Shown here: positions 33,069 to 42,654 of the stretch, piece by piece | Numbering within the stretch: the first letter of the stretch is position 1 | Layout: every line of letters begins with the position of its first letter | Assembly (NCBI RefSeq): GCF_028372415.1 | Contig: NC_092879.1 | Coordinates: 65,115,651-65,179,650 of the forward strand | Length of the DNA: 64,000 bases | Direction: 5' to 3' | From: Notamacropus eugenii | Taxonomy: Eukaryota > Chordata > Mammalia > Diprotodontia > Macropodidae | Position numbers and translations under genes: made by a program | Notes under the pieces: model-generated | Told to the model about the DNA's origin: nothing | Databases searched by the model: none | Seen by the model: the letters and a program-made list of their open reading frames with translations, nothing else

Positions 33069-34330
33069 TCATACACTTACTGAACATTTGTGCCCCTCTG
33101 GTATACCATAGAGTATGCACATCTGAAGCTGTCCATTGCAAGAGAATCATCTAAGCGGGACCCTTGTAACAAAAAAGGACAGAGAACAATTAAATATGAA
33201 AGCAGATTCTTCTCTAGTTATGTAGAATCTTAAGGCAACTTGGATACACATCTCTCAGCAGAAGTGCTGTTTAGGGAACTTCATTTAAAGTATAGTCAAA
33301 ATGCTGATCCTGATTAGCCCTTAAGTGTACATTTCATTGTACAGAAAGCTACATTGTAACATTTTCTCAACATTCACAGAGCAGCTGTCAATTACCTTGT
33401 AGTCTTTGTGCAGACTGAAGAAGTGGTGTATTATTTGCAGAAAGCGCTCTTGCCCAAGGCTTTTGAGCTTTACCATAGCGATTCTAACATGCCCAGTGAT
33501 TGGTAATTAGAAATGTTACTTTCACTGAAAGGGTCCTGAGATTTCAATTACTTTTAACCAACATGGGCACATTAAACTTTCTTTTGGGTTTATCAGCTGT
33601 TTCTCTTGTGCACAGGTAATAAGTGAATTAAAAATGATTTCTGAGCCACTAGTTTCCAAAGAGTTTTGGTAGTCCTATAAGAATAGGTGAGCATTCCGCT
33701 TTTCAGAAGCTCAGAGAGGAGACATTTTGGAGGAAAACTGCCTCCAAATTGGACCAGGATTGTACCTGGTAACCAACATCTGTATGAATTGAAATGGATA
33801 TTGGGTAATGTAGAAATTTACAGAGAAAAGATAAAGAACTCTTCCAACTATGCAGTAAGCCCGTTGGGCTTCTCTTTCTACAGCCTTTCTTCTAGAGAAA
33901 TCCTATGTGGCTAATTCTCAGACTGTTGGGTGGTACATTCCTCTAGGAGCAATTCAAAGATGACCTAGAACTTAGCCATGTATTTGATTGCCTGGTCCAG
34001 TATTCACTTAGGTCAGTTTGTTTCCCTTGTGTACAGTTTTAAAAAACTGAAAGGTGTTCAAGTAACATGAGCGCAGACTGATATTTCAAGGGAAATACTG
34101 AATTTCAGTTCTGTTACTTCTGTAACTGCGTGCCTCAGACATGGTTGTGGAGGCCATATTGCCCCCCTAATCTGTTCAGACACTGTTCCTTGGCAAGAAT
34201 AATGTGCAGTACACAGGCACAAGGAGTGTAAGTTGAGTTCCCATGATATTCACGTCTGCTCTTTCTGCCTTGTTCCTCAATCTGGTTAAGTGCCAACTTC
34301 GGTACTAGTCAATGGGAAAGGTGGTGTTCA
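33069..34330. other. Single-copy stretch of about 1.26 kb, unidentified
   Basis: The only long sequence here with no second copy in the window. It is AT-richer than its surroundings and is not R, S, T, SINE or minisatellite. A 75-codon frame (33687-33914) and a donor-like G|GTGAGC near 33687 are weak. I do not recognise it; it may be an insertion that truncated unit D or the ancestral DNA at the locus. Confidence 0.5.
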
Positions 34331-34429
34331 GTTGTGGGAAAGCATCATAGCCAATTGGATAATTTATTATCGAGAAAATTACAATAAATCTCTAGCTTTT
34401 ATACTTAAAAAAACAAATCATTCTATATC

Positions 34430-34625
34430 ATGAGAGGGAGTATAGTGTAGTGTATAAAATTCTGGATTTGGGGAGTCAGGGGACCTGCGTTTGAATTGAG
34501 CTTCCCTTGGTAGCTGTGTCACCCTGGGCAAGTCACCTCTCTAAACTCTGTGCTGCAGTTTCCTCCTCTGTTGAGTTTAAGGGCCTGTGATGTCCCTTCC
34601 CAGCTCCACATTTGTGGTCCTGTGG
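34430..34625 (+). repeat. MIR-related CORE-SINE in the promoter of unit C'
   Basis: Counterpart of 20205-20402. Just after its tail about 50 bp of the usual promoter text is rearranged (ctgtggaaacaacatcacggtc). Confidence 0.65.
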
Positions 34626-34736
34626 AAACAACATCACGGTCATAGGATCAGACCCTTGAGTCATGACTTTCCCCCCCCTCTCTTTTCTTTCAGCGATTAG
34701 TATGAAAATAAATTCTCCCAAAATTTAAAAGGCTTT

Positions 34737-34742
34737 TATAAA
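34737..34742 (+). promoter_or_regulatory. TATA box of unit C'
   Basis: TATAAA in gcttTTATAAACACTG. Inverted CCAAT near 34900. The possible leader intron is 35201-35258 (58 nt, GTGAGC to ctgctCAG). Confidence 0.45.
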
Positions 34743-35266
34743 CACTGACAGAGCTGAATCACTGGTGATAGAGGGTAAGCCCTGGCCAGGTGAACAGCTT
34801 GGCCAGCAGCAGCTGCTCTCCCGGTTACAAGGTCTGATCCCTGTGACTCCCCTGGGACAGACCCCCTTCCCCTCCCCCCACCCTGTGTTCCCCTCTACCT
34901 CTCCATTGGCCCTTTTCTGTCCTCCCCAGTCTGGCCCTGGTCTTTAGCTACCCACCTCTGAATGCTCTACGCACTCCCTCCTTGTTAGTTCCGCCACCTC
35001 CTTGCCCACATGGATCACTTGTGAGAGCTCCTTCTTCCTCTGCACAGGTCCAGGAGGCCCTCTGTCCCCGGGCCTAGCTTGCCCTGTGGCTCTGACTAGG
35101 GGGCCCTCTGTCAGGATTCTTCTGGAATCTATGGGATGTTCCATCGGCACCCCTCCCCCACAATGCTCCACTGCACACTCTGTTCGGTTCTGTGACTGGG
35201 GTGAGCTGTGGCTCTCCCTCTCTCTCTCTCCTCATCGTTCCCCTTTGCGCCTGCTCAGCCCCGGAC

Positions 35267-36115
35267 ATGGCAGGACAACAAAGCAGGGAGGGCCTGCGGC
35301 ATATGGCCAAGGCCATCCAACACACACACGTCGGGCTGTTGAGATGGAAGCCAGACTATGGCAAGGCTGCTAGCGAATATGCACAGGCTGCCTTAGCCTT
35401 CTGCAGAGCTAAGAGGGTGGAGAAGGCCACAGAAGCCTTCCTCAAGGAAGCCGAGTCCCACGAGAAAAACCAAGTGCCCCTCCGTGCCGCCATGGCCTAC
35501 GAGCAAGCCGGCCTGTACCTGAGCACGTCCGACCACGTGGAGGATGCCGCTGAAGCCGTGAAGCAGGCTATCTCCTGGTACCTGGAGTGTGGAGAGGTAG
35601 ACATCGCAGCCTGGACCTTAAGGCGCTTCAGCCACCTGCTGGAGAGCCACATCCCGCACCACGTGGTGTATCTCTACCAGCAGGCATCCCAGCTCCTTGA
35701 AGGGGATGACCGTTTCCTGCTGGCCCTGGACTTCACTGGCCGAGCCTCCAAGGTGCTGGTGAGGCACAAGAACTACAGGGACGCTGCGATGTCCCTAGGC
35801 CAGGAGAAACACTTGTGTATGAAGGTAGCGTGCTTCTCTTTGGGCCGCCAGAGAGCCCTGTTGGAGTGTCTAGCCCATCTGTGTGACCTGGATTTCCCTG
35901 CAGCCTCCAAGTGCCTGAAGGAAACTTGTGTCTGTTTTCCAACTTTCCCATTCAGCGGCGAGTATGGTTTGTTGGTAACTTTGATGACTTGCTATCAAGA
36001 CCGGGACCAAGATGCAGTGGACCTGATCTGCGGCTGTCCTCTCTTCCGTCACCTCGACAACGAGTACAAGAAGATGATGAAAATGCTGAAGGTACCTGAC
36101 GTCGAGGACTTGTGA
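35267..36115 (+). CDS. Gamma-SNAP-like protein, unit C' (intact, tail-less, 282 aa)
   Basis: An open frame from the ATG in ggacATGG to TGA encodes MAGQQSREGL..., colinear with NAPG residues 1 to about 275: KPDYGKAASEYAQAALAF, AMAYEQAGLYL, FTGRASKVLVRHKNY, SLGQEK and HLDNEYKKM. It ends LKVPDVEDL, so it lacks the whole tail that follows VPGGG in NAPG and the long acidic tail of A and B. The cause is a deletion shared with unit C. In alpha-SNAP the C-terminus stimulates NSF, so this version may bind SNAREs without activating NSF; that is inference. It is the only C-clade copy with an uninterrupted frame. An in-frame upstream stretch from 35192 starts at a non-ATG codon and is not used. Confidence 0.8.
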   Translation: MAGQQSREGLRHMAKAIQHTHVGLLRWKPDYGKAASEYAQAALAFCRAKRVEKATEAFLKEAESHEKNQVPLRAAMAYEQAGLYLSTSDHVEDAAEAVKQAISWYLECGEVDIAAWTLRRFSHLLESHIPHHVVYLYQQASQLLEGDDRFLLALDFTGRASKVLVRHKNYRDAAMSLGQEKHLCMKVACFSLGRQRALLECLAHLCDLDFPAASKCLKETCVCFPTFPFSGEYGLLVTLMTCYQDRDQDAVDLICGCPLFRHLDNEYKKMMKMLKVPDVEDL

Positions 36116-36134
36116 TTCCTTCAACAATGAACTG

Positions 36135-36187
36135 ATTAAAGCTAGTTAGTTAAAAAAATAAAAGCTAGTTAGTTAAAAAAAATAAAA
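36135..36187 (+). terminator. Duplicated polyadenylation signal of unit C'
   Basis: ATTAAA at about 36135 is followed by a 23-24-bp tandem duplication (gctagttagttaaaaaaataaaa, about 36141-36187), giving two AATAAA signals. Unit A has a single copy of this text. Confidence 0.65.
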
Positions 36188-37090
36188 GTTCTACTATACC
36201 TGCCATGTGTGTTAGCGTGCTTTCTCCCATCATACCTATTCTCAGCCTCTTTCCTTGAAACGTGCATGGAAGCCTTTGGCTTCCTCTGCTTTCCCACTGT
36301 CCATCCTGTCCCGTCCTTCCAGAGTAGATGCGTTCCTTCCATGATTAAATATTTTCCCTTGACGGATTGGTAATTCCCTGCTCAAAGTGATGGGTTCCAG
36401 TGGAAAGCCATCAATTAGGTTACTCTCTGCTTTCCCACACCCATTCCCCTCTTTGTCCCCTTTCCCCATGATCCTCAGGACCTACTTCCTACATTCGTAG
36501 ACATTTGGCTGCCCAGACCCCTCAGGATGAGATTTTAGAACACCGAAAACTGCTGAGACTTTCTTCCTGCCTCTCCCACGCTTACCCTTCTAAGACATTC
36601 TGCCAGAACTTGAAGTCTACACATGACTTAGCCTTTTCCCTGGAAAATGGAACTGGACTTCATTCAGTCAGCTTGCGCTTGAGGCTCAGGTGTGGGGTAA
36701 GGAACAGGATCAGTTGTCAATCTGTGTGGGACTTGAGCAGGTCCACCCAGTCTGCTCCCCCCATTTTACATAGGAGGTAGCCCTGGGGCCCAAGGAAGTT
36801 AGTTTGCTCAGGAACCCACTGGGGAAAGGCCACAGGGAACAGGGACAGGCAGGATGGGCCCTCTGGGTCTTCTGATTCCAAATACAATGAAGAAGTGAAA
36901 CCAAGGTGGTGAGGAAATGGGAGCAGACATGAGAGAAAGACATGAGACCAGGGAGGCATGGAACACCACTGACATGGTGATGTAAGCTTTGCCTAACCTC
37001 GCCCAGAGGGGACAGAAGTGCCTTGTGCAGGAAGAATCTAGCATCTTTCAGACCCAGCCCTGTCCTGCTCTTCTCTCTGTACACGTGGAC
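36188..37090. other. 3' flank of unit C', switching to A-type flank
   Basis: Up to about 36780 the text is C-like. From there it is nearly identical to unit A's 3' flank (2,950 onward), including the inverted MIR-like piece. No gene. Confidence 0.6.
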
Positions 37091-39480
37091 TTTCTTGTTG
37101 AGTGTTCTGACACTTCTTCTCACTGGGATTAAGGGGATTCTGGTTTGAGATGCTATTGTCAGTAAGAACTGGGGGAATATTAAAGGTCACCAGGACATCA
37201 TTCCATAGATGTGACAGGATATGTTCCGTGGTCCATGGCAGGGCCCCCTGCTGTGATGACTCGCTCTAAGTTGAAGGCTTTGTTTCATTTTCATAATCTG
37301 GCTCTCTATGGCGTTCCTAGCTGCGAATGGGCCCTTCCACCAATACTCCCTCTACCTCAAGAGATTATCCCAGTCACCACAATGTGCTTGGATCAATTTC
37401 TGTGGTGTTCCCTCCTAGGAGGCCCTTGGAGGGCCTCCTGCTGTACCTGCTGGCACATTGGACAATTTACTGGACACTCAGGCCCAGTACTTATGTTCAG
37501 CTGAGCAGAACACTTCCTCTGTGTTCCGCCTATAGGCTGTGACATAACATCAGTGTTCCTCCAACGAAGGTCTGTCTGGGCTCACTTTTTAGACCAATTT
37601 GTTCCTGGATTGGATTTGTATTTTTTTACCATTCTTCTCTTTTTCCCTGGGAAGTTCATGTGGGGGATTTTGACCAAGTACTCGGGTCCTTCTTGTACGG
37701 TCTACTCTCCAGTTATTGTTCACAGATCACTACAGTGGGGTGGTCCTGGAACCTAGGTTGGGAACCCCTGCTATGAATCCTTAATTTCTTCTGACCTTTT
37801 GTCCTGCAGATTCCTCTTCTGTTTCCTGGATCTGGATTTCAGGCCATTCTGGACCCTACACTCCTTGCAGTGTCTACACTGGAACTGTGCAGGGACAACA
37901 AGCAGTCTGAGGAAAGATTTCTGGGGTATCTCCTAGAGTTCACCCTTAGCCCCACTGTGAGAGATATCATTCTGTGTGGATTTGGACAACCTGTTCCCTT
38001 TTCTTGACCCTGGACATACTTCAGGGAAATTTTAGCCTACCTCCACCTATGGTTTTCATTATTGTGTTTTATGTGTTCTACAAATTCTTGGCAGGTGCAA
38101 CTTTAGGATTCTGGCCCATATCACACCGTAGGCCCCCCTGAGGTAAAGGCCTGACCCAGGCATTGGACTTTCTATAAGATTATCTTCCTCTATACCAGGG
38201 TCTCCATTTCAGGAGCTATGAGGTGACTTGCTGCTTTTCCTCTAGACTGATGGATTGCCTTTGGACCATGTGTATTCATTTTAAATTCTTCTTGGTTCAT
38301 TCTGCTGTCCAAGGAGCTGGTTCACTGAATGCTTCTGCTTGGGCTTTCCTGTTGCTCTCTTTGACTCATTTTCGCTAGGCAGCTGATTAATGGGATTCTG
38401 GTTGAGATCCTATTGTTTGTCAGGACTGAAGGAATATTGAAGGTCACAAGAACAACTTTTTGCAGATATGAGGGAATCTGTTCAGTACTCTGTGCTGTGA
38501 TGCCATGGTGACAGCCAGATCGAAGTTGAGGGATTTTTTTCATATTCATTCTCTTTTGCTCTATCACAAAATTTGCTGGCTTTTGGCCCATCCACAGATG
38601 TTCCCTGCAGCCTAGAAGGTTTTCTCAGAAACCACCATGTGCCCAGATTACTTTCTGTGGGGTTCTCTCCACAAAGCCCTTTGGAGGGCCTCCTGCTGAG
38701 ACACCTGGTACCCTGCAAGGTTCCTGGGTCCCCCATAAGGGGCACTGAGGATCGTTGCTTCCATTCACTTGAGAAGAACACTTCCTCTGTATTCCACCTG
38801 TAGCCGAAGACATACCATCAGTGTCCCTCCGTCTATATCTCTGGGCTCCTTTTGTGTTAACCCATTTGTTCCTGGGTTGGGTTCCTTTTCGCTGAGGAGT
38901 TCATTTGTTGAATTCTGGCCAAGTACTGGGGTCCCTCTTGAAGCAGGGGCTTTCTTATCTGCAGTCAGCGCTGCTGGATCACTACAGTGCTTTGCTAGTA
39001 GAACTTGGGTTGAGAGCCCTTGCTGTGATGCTGAATTTCCTCTTAGCCTTTTGTGCTGCAAGTTCCTCTTCTCTTTTGCCTGAGTCTGGATTTCAGGCCA
39101 CTCAGGCCCCTCTCCTGCTTTCCATGTCTACAGTGGAACTGTCCAGACCCTCCAGAAAAAGGAGCAGGGCAGGCTGCAGGTGAGTCTGGAACCCACCAAG
39201 GCCAATGGTGACTTGTCCATCTCCATCCTGCCTAGCAGTAGTGTCCCCAGGACACAGAACTTCCTGGAGATGGCTGTAGCTATCCACCCTGGGCAGAGAC
39301 TCCCCCAGTATCAGAATCCAGGCCATGCTCCTGAGCTTCACTGAGTAGACCAGTGTCATTCACCCCTAGGGGATGTAAGAAAGCCTCTAAAGGCTGGGTT
39401 TGAAGGCAGCACGAGGAAGAAGAAAGCTAATCTGTCATGCTTATGCCAGCCCCAGCTCAGCAAATGAAGAAGAACCTGTT
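37090..39480 (+). repeat. R-repeat cluster 6 (two units)
   Basis: Anchors near 37832 and 39090 (1,258 bp apart). Matches 3255-5690 at an offset near 33,832. Confidence 0.75.
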
Positions 39481-40060
39481 TTACCATCTTGATAGTCTTC
39501 TACATCTCTGGTACATCCCTCTATAGTCAGACCATGTTATAAAATTACATCACATGACATGGCCCCAAGATTTCACAGAGCTTGTTTGGGGGGAGAGACA
39601 GAGAAGTAGTCCTCAAGAGTTTTCCTTAGATTATTTGTTGTGAAATCCTTTTGAGTTGTTCTCTCTAGTCTGACCTCTTGAGAAATGTTTGCTAAGGAAA
39701 TTCAGCACTCTCAGTACCACAGAAATGCTTAATTTTAATAATCAGTGTGACAAAGATCTCATCTCCTCAGCATGAGAAATTGTAGCTGCACTGGCTTGGG
39801 GATGGGTCTGACCTTGGCTGCCAAACTTTGCCCACTTTTTCATGGTGCATATGTGCCAGTATTCCCTGTGATACTCTCCATGTTCAGAAGTTGGAGTGTG
39901 CAAATTAGCTTGGTAAATCCTAGGATGTTGTCTGGGACACAGAGAATCAGATATGACCGAAATAGCATGGAGGCATCAGAGGTAGCATAGGAAGAACCCT
40001 TACCCTTGGCAAGGTAACCTTTGTGCTGTAGGGACTCATTAAAACTCACAGATAGGGGAT
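39480..40060 (+). repeat. S segment, copy in the G' block
   Basis: Counterpart of 5690-6230 at 33,832 offset. Confidence 0.6.
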
Positions 40061-40136
40061 GGCATGTGCAGTTATGAAGGGAACTTCTGTGCTGGGAGCA
40101 CAGTATATCAACATTAGTATATCCCAGATTCTTCTA

Positions 40137-40544
40137 TTACCATACCTGAGTTTTCTGAATTATGCACTTCTTCCAAGCCAGTCCTTTAATGAACCTACAT
40201 TCCTTCCCTGTATCCAATATTGATTTGTGGTGGACAAACCAACTGGTGGCCAGCCTGCTGTCCTTAGTTTGGCTGGTCTGTAAGGAACAGGCACCTGACA
40301 CATACCTCCTGGCACCACGTGGACCTTCCACTACGTGCTGCCACACCCTCCAGCGCTTGAGAATCTTGTAGAACAGGGCATTCTTTATTTCCTTGAAATT
40401 CTTTATTTCTGTCAACTGATTTTTGCTGTGGAAAAAGTTGGGGGCATAATCCGTCGTTCGTTGCCCTTGATCCACAAAGTAATGTGGCTTCTCATCAATA
40501 TTTTTCCTAAAGTGTTGTGATTTCTGGTAAATCTTGACTGAGTT
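40137..40544 (-). other. Unidentified minus-strand open frame, 135 codons, copy 2
   Basis: Open from just after a TAA (40545-40547) to a stop at 40137-40139. It contains KNFKEIKNALFYKILKRW and a donor-like GAG|GTATGT after GARR. It has no ATG near its start. Compared with copy 1 (6330-6690) it has several replacement differences and copy 1 is interrupted, so I see no sign of constraint. No family recognised. Confidence 0.2.
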
Positions 40545-41177
40545 TTAAACCATCTTGTTGCTTAGAATGACATGTCTCTTATCCCTCCCTTTTGTGACAT
40601 GAGGTCTGATTTTTATTAATTATCTTTGGGTATTGACAGTTACAAATAGACCATTTTCCCTGCAGAGATAATTTTGTCCCTTTGTCTACGTTATGCCTCG
40701 ATTTCTAGTCCCAATGAAGTGAAGCCCAATGGGCATTATCAGTGTTTTATTCTGAATTTTACTGTGAATGAGTCTAGAGTTACTCTTATATACAATGCCA
40801 GTTAATTCAGAGTTTTAGATAGTTCAGTTGCACCGACAAATGAAGATTATTAAAGACACGAGAAATCTCGAATTGTTCGTAATCAATCACTTTATTTAGT
40901 GACCAACACAGAGGAAAGCCAGGAAAAGACAGAAGACTGAGTGCACGATGCAGAAGATGCAGAGCGCATCTAGGATGATCAGCGTCACGTCACAGAGGTG
41001 TCCTTAACTGGCTGGAAAGAGGCTGCAGGATGTTATTCCTCACTGGTGCCATGCTGTCTTGCGTGCTGTAATCCAGAGCACACCTGCAGCCCCAGGACAG
41101 TGACATTGTCTGACAGGAACCTGACACTGAGGAAGATCTTGTCTTACAAGGATCTTGGTTAGAGAGACTTGGTAGTG

Positions 41178-41180
<3 letters not shown>

Positions 41181-41225
<45 letters not shown>
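41181..41225 (+). repeat. (CTG)15 repeat
   Basis: Fifteen uninterrupted CTG units, against five plus an interruption in the duplicate at 7343-7363. This explains most of the 30-bp offset change between the two blocks. Confidence 0.97.
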
Positions 41226-41226
<1 letters not shown>

Positions 41227-41539
41227 AAAATGAATAGATTAAAAAATACCTCCTGACCCCTGGAAATGTGAGGCTCTCCAAAGCTGGAGGTTACTATACG
41301 TTCCTCCATCAAAAACACCATGTTACAAGTTCAATTCATGACGAGTAAGAAACTACATTAAGTTGGAACTTGCTTACTCCGTACGTGTCTAGTTTTATCG
41401 TCATTTTGAACGTGTAGGATACGTCCGCATGACCTTAAGATCTTAACGTTTGGGGGTGAGGATCAATGAGCCAAGGGTGCTTACCTGACTGGAGAATGTC
41501 ATGCTTCTAAGAGTCTGGAAGCCAAGTCTTGTTTTTGAA

Positions 41540-41770
41540 AATCTTTGTAGAGGTGCCAAGATTTTCCCTCAGAATATCTGGAATGAGCAGTAAACAACCT
41601 TGAGTTCCAACTTGAAAACCTTTGTAGAGGGACTGAGATTTTTACTCAACAGTCTAGAAAGAGCAGTAAACTACCTTGAGTTCCAACGTGAAAATCTTTG
41701 TAGAGGGACTGAGATTTTATTTTAACTCAGAATATCTAGAATGACCAGTACAAAACCTTGAGCCTCTACT
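41540..41770 (+). repeat. Three tandem copies of the 76-78-bp repeat, G' block
   Basis: Counterpart of 7678-7908, nearly identical. Confidence 0.85.
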
Positions 41771-41896
41771 TTCAGTTAGGTCAGGACTCTTGGGTTATCA
41801 CTCACTTTCCCAGGGGAGGGAAGTTGATACCCTCCCTCTTAGACTTGTTGGCCCAGATTTAGGCTTTCCACGGAGCTCTGGCCCTCTATTTATACC

Positions 41897-42650
41897 CACA
41901 GTAGGGGTGACACTCCCATTGACCCAACAATGCTTGACATCTCAACAACTGCTCACAGTAGAGGCATTTTTACCAAATATGGTTGTACTGTCCTACTTGG
42001 CATAAAAAGGCTAAATTGCCTTTTTTAACCAAAATTAGTCCTATGGGTTTTGAAACCCAACAGTGGTGACACTGACTTTTTTTCACCATAAATGGTAATA
42101 CCAACTTTAAAATCTGACATGCCTTTAACTTTCTTCATGCGTGACACTCTGCAATGGGGTATACTCTTGTCAGTCAATCAATCAAGCTGTACTTTTGATT
42201 GCTTAGTGTTTGGAAGTACATATTTGCAAGTGAGGGAGCTGTGCTGCCTCCAGCTTTTGCTCTGCTAGGATAAGGTAATAAGCTGATTTTCTATTGGGAA
42301 GGTGATGGCACAAACGCGACTTTTAGAACCAGATGAGTTTTAAGGTGCCTTCTCACTCCAAATCTATGACAATTGTGCCGGTAGTCAGCACGGGTAAGTG
42401 GGAAAGTCACGTACACATTTGAAAGGAGAGCATGGAAGACGTGGACTGTGCTGTTCCTATGGAAATTACGAGCTCAGAAGAACAACAGCTGTGGCTTCCC
42501 CACCTTTGGAAGGTGAATTAAAATTGTAAAACCTGAAGGGACAGAAACCAAGGCATGATTATGTTACATTCAAATTTACCCCTGCTGACAAAAGGATAGT
42601 AATAGTAAGGCAATTCAAAACAAGACTTAGACAGATCACCTTTGTTCATG
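41897..42650. other. Duplicated intergenic DNA without a recognised gene (G' block)
   Basis: Counterpart of 8035-8800; nothing recognised. Confidence 0.6.
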
Positions 42651-42654
42651 GATG

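Larger units (their letters stand above)
40868..41862 (-). ncRNA. Candidate small two-exon transcript on the minus strand, copy 2
   Basis: All the signals of copy 1 are kept: TATAAATAG (41886-41894), CAG|GTAAGC (donor GT at 41483-41484), TTTTGCAG acceptor (exon start 41222) and AATAAA (about 40890). Exon 2 starts with fourteen CAG codons; with the ATG in exon 1 the product would be MTFSSQ, a long Gln run, then stop. The 30-codon hydrophobic frame of copy 1 has GTG in place of ATG here. Noncoding or decayed is more likely than coding. Confidence 0.3.
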
